Assembly (NCBI RefSeq): GCF_947493875.1
Contig: NZ_CANLSU010000006.1
Location: forward strand, 186,001-250,000
Source: an uncultured Marinococcus sp.
Lineage (GTDB): Bacteria > Bacillota > Bacilli > Bacillales > Marinococcaceae
Direction: 5' to 3'
Length of the DNA: 64,000 nucleotides
Both the position numbers and the translations under genes were made by a program. The notes below the pieces were generated by a model that was not told the origin of the DNA, searched no databases, and worked only from the letters and a program-made list of their open reading frames with translations. Position 1 is the stretch's first letter, and each line of letters starts with the position of its first letter. Of the stretch, positions 15,224-26,008 are shown piece by piece.

Positions 15224-17514
15224 GCCTGCTCATCCGGATCCTCTTCCCGGTTCTTCAGGCGTTCCCGAAGATACGAATAACGTTCATTTTTTGACTCCTG
15301 CTTTACCGCATACATAAATGCTTCCTTTTCCCCGCAGAGAATTAAATAGTCCTTTGCCCGTGTTATCGCTGTATACAACAAATTACGGCGCAGCATCCGC
15401 CGGTAGGACATCAGCATCGGGACGACCACGATGGGAAATTCGCTTCCCTGCGCCTTATGAATAGAAGTACAGTAGGCAAGAGTTATTTGTTTAAGGTCCT
15501 GGCGTGTGTAGTTGACTTCCTTTTCATCAAAGGAAAAAACAATCTGCATTTCTTTATCAACAGTTTCTTTTGCTTCAAAGACAGTTTCGAGCACGCCTTT
15601 ATCTCCGTTATATATCCCTTCTTCACCGTTATTTACGAGTTGTAGAACGATATCATCCTTCTGGTAAACAGCGTCGCCGAAGGTTACACTCCGCTTTTTA
15701 GGCGTCCGGGGATTAAACATTTCCTGCAGCCGTTCATTTAAGGCGTGGATCCCTGCCTCCCCGCGGTACATCGGGGCAAGCACCTGAATATCCATCGGAT
15801 CGTAGCCCTTGCGAATGGCGCCGGCACACGTTTTCTCCACCACATCGGCCACCTGGCCTTTCGTGCACGGAAAAAACCGTCGGTCTTCAAACGGCTGTTC
15901 AAAATCGTCCGGTAGCCCCCCTTCCTTCATCGCGTGGGCCAGCTCTACAATCGACGACTGATTGGTCTGCCTGTACACCACCGATAAGCTCACGGTCGGT
16001 ATAGTACCGGCTTCAAGCAGATCTCCAAGCACCTGGCCCGGTCCTACCGAAGGGAGCTGGTCCTCATCGCCCACAAACACGACCTTCATTCCCTTCGGGA
16101 CCGCCCGTATCAGCTGATTGGCAAGCCACATGTCCACCATGGACACTTCGTCGACAATCAGCAGTTCCCCTTCGAGAGGTTCGTACTCATCCTTCTCAAA
16201 CAGCTCGTTCTCTCCTTCCCCGCTAAACCCGAGCAGCTTATGAATCGTCACTGCCCGCAGGCCGGTGGACTCCTTCATCCGTTTCGCCGCCCGGCCGGTC
16301 GGCGCAGCAAGCAATACAGGGAAGGGCTTCTTGCCTGAATATTCGGAAGGATCCAGCGAAACATCATACAGCGACGCGTATACTTCCACGATGGCCCGGA
16401 TGATCGTAGTCTTACCGGTTCCCGGCCCGCCGGTAAGAAGCATTACCGGCTCTTCCATAGCCGTATGGATCGCTTCTTTCTGCTGCTCGGCATACTCAAT
16501 ATCGAATTTTTCTTCCACTTCTCCGAGAGCCTGCAGCAGATCTGCCTGGGAATGTTCTTTTTCTTCTGCTTCCTCCTGCAGCTTATGCACCCTGCCTGCA
16601 AACCCTTTTTCCGCAAAATACAAAGAGGCAATATACACACGATCATCGTCAATCTGCACCCGTTCTTCGTTTACAAGCTCCTGCAGAACAAGCTTCAGCT
16701 CCTGCTGATCAATAGTAACGGCGGGGTCTGCGAGCAGCTGCTCCGCGCTGTCAAGCAGCTGCTGCTTCGGAATATACACATGCCCGTCCTGCATCGTCCG
16801 TTCATACAGTTCAAACAGCACTCCCGCCTTCAGACGGCTTGGGTCATTTTTTTGGATGCCGGTATTTTCCCCGAGCCGGTCCGCTTTTGTAAACCCGACC
16901 CCGTCCACGTCCCAGACGAGCTGATAGGGATCATGCCGAATAATATCGAGCGTCCGCTCGCGGTATTGATTGTATATTTTTACGCCAAGATCGGTACCGA
17001 AGCCGTAGCGTACAAGAAGGGTCATGGCATGCTCCATGCCTTGATTTTCGAGCATAGCCGTGCGGATTTGTTTGCGCTTTTCTTCATTTAGGCCTGGAAT
17101 TTTTTCAAGCGCTTCCGGACGCTCAAGCACTTCATCAATCACTTTTGCCCCAAAGCGATCGACCAGTTTTTCTGCTGTTTTTGGCCCGATATACGGGAAC
17201 CGGTCGCTCGATAAGTAGTCAATTAACGCTGATCGTTCGGTCGGTATTTCCTTTTGATAAGAAATGACCTGATACTGGGTTCCAAACCGCGGATGCTGTT
17301 TAATCTCGCCGTTAAAGCGGTACCGTTCATTTGCCTCCACCGTCGGAAGAATGCCAACAATGGTCGTTGTGCTTTCATCAAAGGAGGGTATCGATTCTTT
17401 AATTTTCACTTTCGCTACGGTGTAGCCGTTTTCTTCATTCCGGAATATAACGTGCTGCACCGTGCCGAGGACGTAGGGTTCGAGCAGTTCCTGTTCATCG
17501 TGTCCGTTCTCCAT
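15220..17514 (-). CDS. recD2: RecD2 family SF1 5'-3' DNA helicase
   Basis: A 764-residue helicase of the RecD-like family that occurs without RecBC (B. subtilis YrrC). The N-terminal ~330 residues hold OB and helix-hairpin-helix parts (for example YIGPKTAEKLVDRFG and LEKIPGLNEEKRKQI). Walker A, GGPGTGKTT, is at about 362-370; Walker B is LLIVDEVSMVDMW; later motifs include VFVGDEDQLPSVGPG, VYRQTNQS, STS-like CTSIHKAQGSEFP and LYTAITRAKDYLI. It takes part in mismatch repair and replication fork maintenance. Start at ATG 17514, eight bases after GTGAGG, nine bases beyond the TPR gene stop, so the two are co-transcribed. Confidence 0.95.
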   Translation of the reverse strand: MENGHDEQELLEPYVLGTVQHVIFRNEENGYTVAKVKIKESIPSFDESTTTIVGILPTVEANERYRFNGEIKQHPRFGTQYQVISYQKEIPTERSALIDYLSSDRFPYIGPKTAEKLVDRFGAKVIDEVLERPEALEKIPGLNEEKRKQIRTAMLENQGMEHAMTLLVRYGFGTDLGVKIYNQYRERTLDIIRHDPYQLVWDVDGVGFTKADRLGENTGIQKNDPSRLKAGVLFELYERTMQDGHVYIPKQQLLDSAEQLLADPAVTIDQQELKLVLQELVNEERVQIDDDRVYIASLYFAEKGFAGRVHKLQEEAEEKEHSQADLLQALGEVEEKFDIEYAEQQKEAIHTAMEEPVMLLTGGPGTGKTTIIRAIVEVYASLYDVSLDPSEYSGKKPFPVLLAAPTGRAAKRMKESTGLRAVTIHKLLGFSGEGENELFEKDEYEPLEGELLIVDEVSMVDMWLANQLIRAVPKGMKVVFVGDEDQLPSVGPGQVLGDLLEAGTIPTVSLSVVYRQTNQSSIVELAHAMKEGGLPDDFEQPFEDRRFFPCTKGQVADVVEKTCAGAIRKGYDPMDIQVLAPMYRGEAGIHALNERLQEMFNPRTPKKRSVTFGDAVYQKDDIVLQLVNNGEEGIYNGDKGVLETVFEAKETVDKEMQIVFSFDEKEVNYTRQDLKQITLAYCTSIHKAQGSEFPIVVVPMLMSYRRMLRRNLLYTAITRAKDYLILCGEKEAFMYAVKQESKNERYSYLRERLKNREEDPDEQA

Positions 17515-17523
17515 AGCACAACC

Positions 17524-18186
17524 TCACTTTTCGCTGAGCAGCTGCTGAACCTGCTGTCTGCCGTTTTCTGCCAGTGCATGTTCAGGCTCTGCTTCAAGTG
17601 CTTTCTCGAAGAACCTGAGTGCTTCTTCCGCCCGTTCATTAAACAGAGCAGCCACTCCCAGATTGTAATGGGCATCGGCATGGTCCGGGTCCTGCTCCAC
17701 CACTTTTTTAAATTCTGGTTCAGCCTGATCAACCTCCTCCTGCTGGGCGAGCGACAGTGCATAGTAATATCTGGCTTCGGCGTCTGATTCATCGAGCTCC
17801 ACGGAGCGCTTGAAATTAGCAATAGCATACGGAAGACGGTCGGACTGCAGGTAGCTCAGTCCGAGCATAAAAAACAGACTCGAGTCTTCAAGCCCCTGCT
17901 GCTGGGCTCCTTTATACATCGTAATGGCCTCGGCGTACTCCTCCCGGTTATATAGTACATTACCAGCCCCGTAATAGGCTGTTGCAGCCGTTTCATCTAT
18001 TTGCAGTGCCTTGGTGAAAAAACGGATGGCTTTGTCGTCTTCCCCCGCTTCGGCAAGCAGATTACCAAAGTTTATGTACGCGACAGGATCATTTGGCTCC
18101 GATTCCATCTGCTCGTTCAAAAGCCTTGCTGCTTCTTCAAACTCCCCGTTTTGTAAGTGCTCCATTGCCTGCTGATTTTTATCCAT
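17524..18186 (-). CDS. TPR repeat protein (YrrB-like)
   Basis: A 220-residue protein built almost entirely of five to six tetratricopeptide repeats from residue 5 to 215 (for example PVAYINFGNLLAEAGEDDKA and ADAHYNLGVAALFNERAEEA), so it is a protein-protein interaction scaffold. It has no signal or membrane segment. B. subtilis yrrB sits between mnmA and recD2 in the same way. AAAGGA precedes the ATG by seven bases. A weak promoter candidate (minus strand TTCAAT, 17 bp, TAATAC at 18215-18243) could start a TPR-recD2 transcript. Confidence 0.9.
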   Translation of the reverse strand: MDKNQQAMEHLQNGEFEEAARLLNEQMESEPNDPVAYINFGNLLAEAGEDDKAIRFFTKALQIDETAATAYYGAGNVLYNREEYAEAITMYKGAQQQGLEDSSLFFMLGLSYLQSDRLPYAIANFKRSVELDESDAEARYYYALSLAQQEEVDQAEPEFKKVVEQDPDHADAHYNLGVAALFNERAEEALRFFEKALEAEPEHALAENGRQQVQQLLSEK

Positions 18187-18272
18187 ACTATCATCCTTTT
18201 CAAGTCTTCTTACTGTATTATTTCACGATCCGGGGTGATTGAAAAGCCTCCCCGGCACACTGAATAAACCAA

Positions 18273-20535
<2,263 letters not shown>

Positions 20536-20696
20536 ATTCTTCTCCTCCTAATGGAGTTATTTCATATAATCGTGATAACATTATTTTTTACATTAACAAA
20601 TAGGAGATTTTTTGTCTATTTCCTTGCCTGTGCTTTCATTTCCCGTGTAATATATATTTTGTTTCCTATTATTTTATGAAAGTGCGGGATGTGTGA

Positions 20697-21296
20697 GTGA
20701 AAAATGTTTGGATGCTCCGGCCTTTACCTAACGGCACCAACCAGCTGCATAATTTTCTGGAATATGACTTTATCGCTATTGGATATCCTATCGGCAAATC
20801 CTTGAACGGGCTCAGCTACGAAAAGGTCAAAAAAGAACTGGCCCGCTTTGATATGGATGAAGGTGCCACCAACGTGTACAATTTTATTTCCCAGATGAAA
20901 CTGGACGACCTTGTGATTGTTCCGGACGACAACAACCGTGACGTTTATTTCTGCACGGTTACCTCACAGTATATTTATGTACCAAACGTTGATAATCAGA
21001 AAAAGGGGCTCGGCTATCCCCATCAGAAGACCGTCAGCTGGTTTTTTAATAAAGAACCGCTCAACCGTAATGATTTCAGTAAAGAGCTGCAGGCCTCCCT
21101 GCGCTCGCCAAAAACTATTACTGACTTAACCCATCACCTGGACGTGCTGAATGAAATCATCTTTGATGTAGCGTTTATCAGTGGCGGCGTGCTGAAGGGC
21201 AAAGCGATTGAAACGGTCAGAGAGCTGCTTGAAGAGCATCAAACAGTCGACACGAGGCTCCGGGCAGCCGAGCTTGCACTTAAATATGATCTTTAA
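20697..21296 (+). CDS. Lone PUA/EVE-like domain protein, resembling the N-terminal domain of Mrr-type restriction enzymes
   Basis: A 199-residue protein of no firmly recognised family. Its pattern VWMLRPLPNG, FIAIGYPIG, ISQMKLDDLVIVPD, VTSQYIYVP and TVSWFF, then SLRSPKTITDL, follows the layout I know from the sensor domain at the N terminus of Mrr-like restriction endonucleases (W-R start, IGW-like turn, GDLVVxP, YxYxP, RxVxW). Those domains belong to the PUA/EVE group that reads modified bases. No nuclease domain follows; the last ~45 residues are helical. GTG 20697 is the start, with GGGATGTG just upstream; TTGCCT/TAATAT near 20624-20653 is a weak promoter. It is the only plus-strand gene within the cymR-desulfurase-mnmA locus and has no partner gene, so a defence or regulatory role is inference. 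Confidence 0.7.
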   Translation: MKNVWMLRPLPNGTNQLHNFLEYDFIAIGYPIGKSLNGLSYEKVKKELARFDMDEGATNVYNFISQMKLDDLVIVPDDNNRDVYFCTVTSQYIYVPNVDNQKKGLGYPHQKTVSWFFNKEPLNRNDFSKELQASLRSPKTITDLTHHLDVLNEIIFDVAFISGGVLKGKAIETVRELLEEHQTVDTRLRAAELALKYDL

Positions 21297-21365
21297 CCCC
21301 GGCGCAAGCATTTTATTTTGCAATGAAGACCATGTGATAACATTTTGTGAAAAATACCATTATAA

Positions 21366-21398
21366 AAATCTCCATGCCCTTATGCAGCATGGAGATTT
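21366..21398 (-). terminator. Terminator of cymR (also able to act on the opposite gene)
   Basis: A perfect 12-bp stem (AAATCTCCATGC/GCATGGAGATTT) with a nine-base loop. The minus strand continues TTTTTATA, the plus strand only TTTCGC, so it is stronger for cymR. It means cymR is not co-transcribed with the desulfurase gene. Confidence 0.8.
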
Positions 21399-21425
21399 CG
21401 CATATATGCGCCCGAGCTTCAGAGC

Positions 21426-21845
21426 TTAGATGTAAAACATATAATTTTCCTGTTCTTCGTCACCCTGATACTCCGCCAGATAATCAAGGGTAGTACTATC
21501 GAGTACATCCTTCACGGCATCCCGGATTTTCAGCCACAAGTCCCGTTTAGCCGGCTCTTCGTCATCGAGGACTTCGACCGGGCTGATCGGGCCTTCAAGG
21601 ACACGGATAATATCTCCCGCTGTAATGTCAGCCGGTTCTTTGGAAAGCATATAGCCGCCGTAGGCCCCCCTTACGCTTTTCACGAGGCTTGCGTTTCGAA
21701 GCGGAGCAATCAGCTGCTCCAAATAATGCTCGGAAAGGTTATGGTCCCGTGCAATTGATTTTAAGGACGTGGGGCCGCTTCCATGCTTTCTCGCGAGCGC
21801 CATCATAATCGTCAATCCGTATCTGCCTTTAGTTGAAATTTTCAA
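21426..21845 (-). CDS. cymR: Rrf2-family cysteine metabolism repressor CymR
   Basis: A 139-residue winged-helix repressor that, with CysK, controls sulfur and cysteine genes. It is close to B. subtilis CymR along its whole length: MKISTKGRYGLTIM, LSEHYLEQL (recognition helix), VRGAYGGYML (wing) and ITAGDIIRVLEGPISPVE. There are no cysteines, so it is not an iron-sulfur-type Rrf2 protein. The start is TTG 21845, nine bases after AAGGG. ATG 21854 directly abuts the Shine-Dalgarno and would add three residues absent from relatives. It has its own promoter and a leader of about 120 bases. Confidence 0.95.
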   Translation of the reverse strand: MKISTKGRYGLTIMMALARKHGSGPTSLKSIARDHNLSEHYLEQLIAPLRNASLVKSVRGAYGGYMLSKEPADITAGDIIRVLEGPISPVEVLDDEEPAKRDLWLKIRDAVKDVLDSTTLDYLAEYQGDEEQENYMFYI

Positions 21846-21973
21846 TGCCGTCATCCCTTCCTGTCAGGCCTGTCATTACCTGTTACGTCTTCATTGATCC
21901 CGCTGATTGATTAGTTGCTTTGTCACCTGGCTGCCCTTTTCTAATGCTGATAAAAACAGTTGGAATTAATGCT

Positions 21974-22002
21974 AGTATATCATACCTGCAGTACGCTGTT
22001 CA
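21974..22002 (-). promoter_or_regulatory. Sigma-A promoter of cymR
   Basis: Minus strand TGAACA, 17 bp, TATACT with an extended -10 (TGATATACT). It predicts a start near 21967. Confidence 0.7.
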
Positions 22003-22022
22003 TCCTCATAAATGAGAAAACA

Positions 22023-22031
22023 TGATACAAT
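22023..22031 (+). promoter_or_regulatory. Extended -10 promoter element of rarA
   Basis: TGATACAAT (TGn plus TACAAT) 35 bp before the rarA start. The -35 zone would overlap the cymR -35 on the other strand, and no good hexamer is visible. Confidence 0.45.
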
Positions 22032-22065
22032 TTCAACGTGAAACGTATATGAAAGGAGAAACTCC

Positions 22066-23349
22066 ATGTCATCCAAACAGCCTCTTGCCTACCGGATGCG
22101 TCCTGGCTCTATCGAAGAAGTCGCCGGCCAGGAGCATATTCTCGGGGAAGGCAAAATGATTGCGCGTATGGTGGAAACAAAAAAGCTTTCCTCCATGATT
22201 TTGTATGGTCCCCCCGGCACTGGAAAAACATCGATTGCTTCTGCCATCGCAGGAAGTACAGACATTGCCTTTAAAAAAATGAACGCCGTTATGAACAATA
22301 AAAAAGACATGGAACTCGCCGTTCAGGAAGCCAAAATGTCCGATCAGCTTATTGTCATTATGGATGAAGTGCACCGGCTCGATAAAACGAAACAGGATTT
22401 TCTGCTTCCCTACCTTGAGAGCGGGCTGATCATTATGATTGGCGCTACTACTGCCAATCCCTATCATGCTATTAACCCCGCGATACGCAGCCGCACACAT
22501 ATATTTGAGGTGCTGCCGCTTTCCATACCGGAAATGAAACAGCTGATCGAACGCAGCCTCCATGACCCGCAGAATGGGATGGGCACGTACCGGACGGAAA
22601 TAACCGGGGAGGCACATACACATCTGGCCGAAGCGGGCGGAGGCGATGTGCGTGCTGCGCTTAATGCGCTTGAGCTTGCCGTACTAAGTACGACGCCGGA
22701 TGACGACGGCATCATCCGCATTACTAAGAGTGTCGCTGAGGAATGCATTCAACAGAAGCGTTTCACTCATGATAAAGACGGTGATCACCATTACGATGTG
22801 CTCTCCGCCTTCCAAAAATCTATTCGGGGCAGTGATCCTGACGCCGCGCTGCATTACCTGGCCCGTTTAATTGAAGCAGGGGACTTAATCAGCATCGGCC
22901 GCCGGCTTATCGTCACCGCTTATGAGGATATCGGACTGGCAAATCCCCAGGCCGGCCCAAGAGCCCTGGCTGCTGTTGAAGCCGCCGAACGACTTGGCTT
23001 TCCGGAGGGAAGAATCCCGCTCGCAGATGCTGTCATTGAGCTCTGCCTGTCCCCTAAATCAAACAGCGCTTATAAAGCGCTTGACGCGGCCCGGGAGGCG
23101 ATGCTCAAAGCAGGCACACCGTCCATCCCGTCCCACCTCCGGGATTCACATTATAAAGGGGCCGGAGCCCTCGGCCGGGGTAACGAGTATGAGTACCCGC
23201 ACAACGACGAACGGGGGTGGGTTTCCCAGCAGTACCTGCCGGACAAGCTCAAAAACGAGCAGTACTACGAACCAAAAAGCAACAGCAAATTTGAAAAAGC
23301 CCTGGCGGACGTGTACCGCCAGATCAAACCAGCCAAGAAGAAAACGTAA
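22066..23349 (+). CDS. rarA: Replication-associated AAA+ ATPase RarA (MgsA)
   Basis: A 427-residue clamp-loader-like ATPase acting at stalled replication forks. Walker A GPPGTGKTS (48-56), Walker B IVIMDEVHRLD, sensor 1 GATTANPYHAINPAIRSR and the C-terminal tetramerisation domain (VTAYEDIGLANPQAGPRAL and SHYKGAGALGRGNEYEYPHN) are all present. GAAAGGAG sits seven bases before the ATG. It diverges from cymR and is convergent with the sensor kinase gene. Confidence 0.96.
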   Translation: MSSKQPLAYRMRPGSIEEVAGQEHILGEGKMIARMVETKKLSSMILYGPPGTGKTSIASAIAGSTDIAFKKMNAVMNNKKDMELAVQEAKMSDQLIVIMDEVHRLDKTKQDFLLPYLESGLIIMIGATTANPYHAINPAIRSRTHIFEVLPLSIPEMKQLIERSLHDPQNGMGTYRTEITGEAHTHLAEAGGGDVRAALNALELAVLSTTPDDDGIIRITKSVAEECIQQKRFTHDKDGDHHYDVLSAFQKSIRGSDPDAALHYLARLIEAGDLISIGRRLIVTAYEDIGLANPQAGPRALAAVEAAERLGFPEGRIPLADAVIELCLSPKSNSAYKALDAAREAMLKAGTPSIPSHLRDSHYKGAGALGRGNEYEYPHNDERGWVSQQYLPDKLKNEQYYEPKSNSKFEKALADVYRQIKPAKKKT

Positions 23350-23392
23350 GCCGCCGGCGATGCTGCCAGTGTCTGTCGAGACATTGTTTACG

Positions 23393-23418
23393 CAAAAAAG
23401 ACGCCTTAAGTGAAGGCG
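23393..23418 (-). terminator. Terminator of the sensor kinase gene
   Basis: On the minus strand CGCCTT pairs with AAGGCG, followed by TCTTTTTTG. The stem is short, but the T-run is good. Confidence 0.6.
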
Positions 23419-23421
23419 CCT

Positions 23422-25605
23422 TTAATTTGCGTTTTGACTGTCACTGCTTATCGTTTCCCCGGCCAGCTGCGCCGGCAGACGCACATTGAATTCGGTTCCG
23501 CTGCCAGGAGTGGAATCCACCTCCAGCGTTCCCTTAAAATCCTCCACAATCTGAAACACCGTCATCAGCCCGAGACCGGTTCCATTTGATTTGGTGGTAT
23601 AAAAAGGGTTTCCGATCTTCTGCAGCTGCTCTTCACTCATACCGCTTCCCGTATCCTTTATTTTCACTTCAAAATACGGTTCCCCGGTCCAGTGCATGGA
23701 TGTTTCCACCCGCAGCACGCCTCCCTCCGGCATTGCCTCCAGGCCATTTTTGATCAGGTTCACAAACACCTGGGATAATTTCTTGCGATCCCCGATTATT
23801 TCCGGAAGATCACCAAAATTCGTGTAAATGAACGTTTTGTTTTTCACAGCCTGCTGACTGTACAATTCAAGCAGTTCCTCAAGCAGACTGTTCACCTGAA
23901 TACCTTGTTCATCCCCGGAGCCGGTAGGTCTGGCAAGACCCAGCAAATCCTCCACAATGCTGTTCATCCGGTCAATTTCGTTAAGCACTAAATCGTAATG
24001 CTGAATGTCCTTTTCCTTCTTCGCCGACTGGCGGAACAGCTGCACAAATCCTTTTATGGTCGTGAGCGGATTCCTGATTTCATGCGCAAATCCTGCAGAC
24101 AGCTGCCCGACCATTTTCAGCTTTTCGCTCCGGACAAGCTCATTTTCCATGTCCTTCTTTTCTGTAATATCGTTAAATATAAGTACAATGCCCTCAGAGG
24201 ACTTCTGAGCATCCACGGGCGGAAGAATTGTCATATTCACCAGAAAGGTCCGGTTTTTTTCGTTGATTGGCACTTCGATTTCCTTCATCTCAAGCTGCAT
24301 GTCGTTCAGGCGGTGTTCTTCTATTTCCCGGACGAAATTCCGGAAATCTTCAGATTTTTCCATTACCTGCTGCACGGAGTGACCAAGTGCGTCTTTCCGG
24401 TCGAGTCCAAACAGCTTTTCACACGTGGCATTAAACGTGGTGATATTCATAAGATCTCTGGAGACAGCTATTACTCCATTATCTGTCGTTTCCAGAATCA
24501 TCGTGGACTGGCGGTGTCCCCGCTCCCGCTCTTCAAGCTGCTCTGACATATGGTTAAATGTATTAGTCAGCACATCCACTTCTTCGTAGGCATTCGTCTG
24601 CAGCGGAAATACCTTTTTGCCTATAGCAAAACGGCTTGTCGCTTCTGCAAGGCGCTCGACAGGATGCACAATGTATTTGGACAGCTTAAAAACGGCAAAC
24701 ACCGTAATAATTAAAACAACGCTGAAAACAAACAGGTAGCTGTAGACGAGCTGCCGGAGATTCGCATAAAATCCGCTTTTTGGCACTGTATAGCCTACGT
24801 ACCATTCATTTGCCAGACTCCCTACGTTCTCCACCGGGGTGATTACGGAAACATCGTTTCCGTGCTCGATCAGCTGCTCCTCCTGCCCGGCGATCAGTTC
24901 CTCAATAGAATTCTCTTCCATCCCCTGCTCTTCAAGAAAGCTTTCCTCGAGCACGTAGCCCGAGTTGGGATAGGCAATGTATTCTCCTTCATTATTAACC
25001 ACAAAGGCCTGGCCGGAAAAACGTTCATGCTCGCCCATTTTATTCAGGCGCTGCCAGAGCACCTCCCATAGCGCATTTTCATTAATGGAGGGAGAAATCA
25101 CCGCTGTCACTCTGCCTGCATCATTTTCAACCGGTGCTGCCAGAGGAATGATCGGCTGCTTTAAAATGGGATCTATAAACGCTTCTTCAAGCGTTGGATT
25201 CCCCTCCCGTGCCTTCTGGTACCATACACGGTCGGAGACGTTTTTGCCTATCACTTCATCCCGGGTGGACGTAACAATATCTCCATTTGTATCTATGTAA
25301 ACAATTCCCATATATAAATTTTCTGCTTCCACCATTTGCTCGAGTTCGTTTCGTATGTCGGAAGGCGCTGCGTTCTCATCCTGCAGCACAGGATTCATTG
25401 TCATCATGTCCAGGTCATTCATTCGTTCCGATAAAACGCTCTCCATCGTCAATGACAGATTATTGGAAAGCGAAAATAAAGAACCCTCAAGCTGGGATTC
25501 CATTTCTGAACGCTGCGATTCGAACAAAACCACACCAAAAATCAGCAGCGGAAGCGCTGTTATGATTAAGGTGATTACCAGAAGCTTAGAGCGGAGTTTT
25601 CTCAA
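23422..25605 (-). CDS. Orphan sensor histidine kinase, phosphorelay (Kin) type
   Basis: A 727-residue membrane kinase: membrane helix 8-28, extracellular double-Cache-like sensor (about 35-285), second helix 288-308, HAMP (309-362), PAS (about 365-475), then HisKA with phospho-acceptor His508 in FAHEIRNPLTTIKGFVQLF and HATPase with NLIKNGLEAM, DTGSGM and GTGLGLMTV. The HEIRNPLT-KGF-QL box is typical of kinases that feed Spo0F in the sporulation phosphorelay. No response regulator gene is adjacent, which fits that role by inference. The start is TTG 25605, eight bases after AGGTG; an upstream extension of 29 residues would have a poorly motivated start. It occupies the rarA-aspS interval where B. 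subtilis has tcdA. Confidence 0.9.
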   Translation of the reverse strand: MRKLRSKLLVITLIITALPLLIFGVVLFESQRSEMESQLEGSLFSLSNNLSLTMESVLSERMNDLDMMTMNPVLQDENAAPSDIRNELEQMVEAENLYMGIVYIDTNGDIVTSTRDEVIGKNVSDRVWYQKAREGNPTLEEAFIDPILKQPIIPLAAPVENDAGRVTAVISPSINENALWEVLWQRLNKMGEHERFSGQAFVVNNEGEYIAYPNSGYVLEESFLEEQGMEENSIEELIAGQEEQLIEHGNDVSVITPVENVGSLANEWYVGYTVPKSGFYANLRQLVYSYLFVFSVVLIITVFAVFKLSKYIVHPVERLAEATSRFAIGKKVFPLQTNAYEEVDVLTNTFNHMSEQLEERERGHRQSTMILETTDNGVIAVSRDLMNITTFNATCEKLFGLDRKDALGHSVQQVMEKSEDFRNFVREIEEHRLNDMQLEMKEIEVPINEKNRTFLVNMTILPPVDAQKSSEGIVLIFNDITEKKDMENELVRSEKLKMVGQLSAGFAHEIRNPLTTIKGFVQLFRQSAKKEKDIQHYDLVLNEIDRMNSIVEDLLGLARPTGSGDEQGIQVNSLLEELLELYSQQAVKNKTFIYTNFGDLPEIIGDRKKLSQVFVNLIKNGLEAMPEGGVLRVETSMHWTGEPYFEVKIKDTGSGMSEEQLQKIGNPFYTTKSNGTGLGLMTVFQIVEDFKGTLEVDSTPGSGTEFNVRLPAQLAGETISSDSQNAN

Positions 25606-25667
25606 TGTATGTTCACCTGCGTTTCTCTTACTGCCGTGACGATTCACCCGTTTCCCCGGATTTATGT

Positions 25668-25703
25668 AAAAAACCTCCGGTGCACTGTTCACGCGCCGGA
25701 GGA
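25668..25703 (-). terminator. Terminator between 6S RNA and the sensor kinase gene
   Basis: CCTCCGG pairs with CCGGAGG across a GC-rich loop, followed by T6 on the minus strand. It probably ends 6S RNA read-through. Confidence 0.8.
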
Positions 25704-25718
25704 TTCATAACAATTTGG

Positions 25719-25922
25719 ATAAAACAGGAAGAGTCCCAATGTGCCGTCAAACGAACTTGTTTTTGAACCTGCTCATGGCAGGTGGGTGCCTTGCTTGTTC
25801 GTTCATACTTCCTCAAGCATTGAGGCTTGTACTCCAGAACAAGACGACAGGCTCCCAATGTGAAAGTGTTGGCTCAAAACGATCAGTGCTTCACGAACAC
25901 CTCAGGACTCTTCACATTGTTT
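25719..25922 (-). ncRNA. bsrA: 6S RNA (6S-1/BsrA type)
   Basis: Located between aspS and rarA as in B. subtilis, on the minus strand. The ends pair (GAAGAGTCC near the 5' end with GGACTCTTC near the 3' end), then strands stay unpaired over a large central bubble, then a long apical stem forms (CTTGTTC with GAACAAG and a tip hairpin CCTCAA/TTGAGG). A small hairpin CACCTGC/GCAGGT lies in the 3' side of the bubble. This mimics an open promoter and binds sigma-A RNA polymerase. A -35/-10 pair fixes the 5' end near 25922; the 3' end is set by the closing stem and a U-rich stretch and may be off by a few bases. No open reading frame here is credible. Confidence 0.85.
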
Positions 25923-25928
25923 GATTAT

Positions 25929-25957
25929 ATATTAGCACTTTCGTATAATTCGGTCAA
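25929..25957 (-). promoter_or_regulatory. Sigma-A promoter of 6S RNA
   Basis: Minus strand TTGACC, 17 bp, TAATAT, placing the start about seven bases further, at the base of the closing stem. Confidence 0.75.
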
Positions 25958-26008
25958 GAACGTTACTACAACATTCCAAGGTGCACAGAGCCTTAAAAGG
26001 AGCAGATG

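Noticed and set aside
25628-25924. Short frames of 60-76 codons on both strands across the 6S RNA
   Set aside because: They ignore the RNA stems, lack RBS and are explained by 6S RNA and its terminator.
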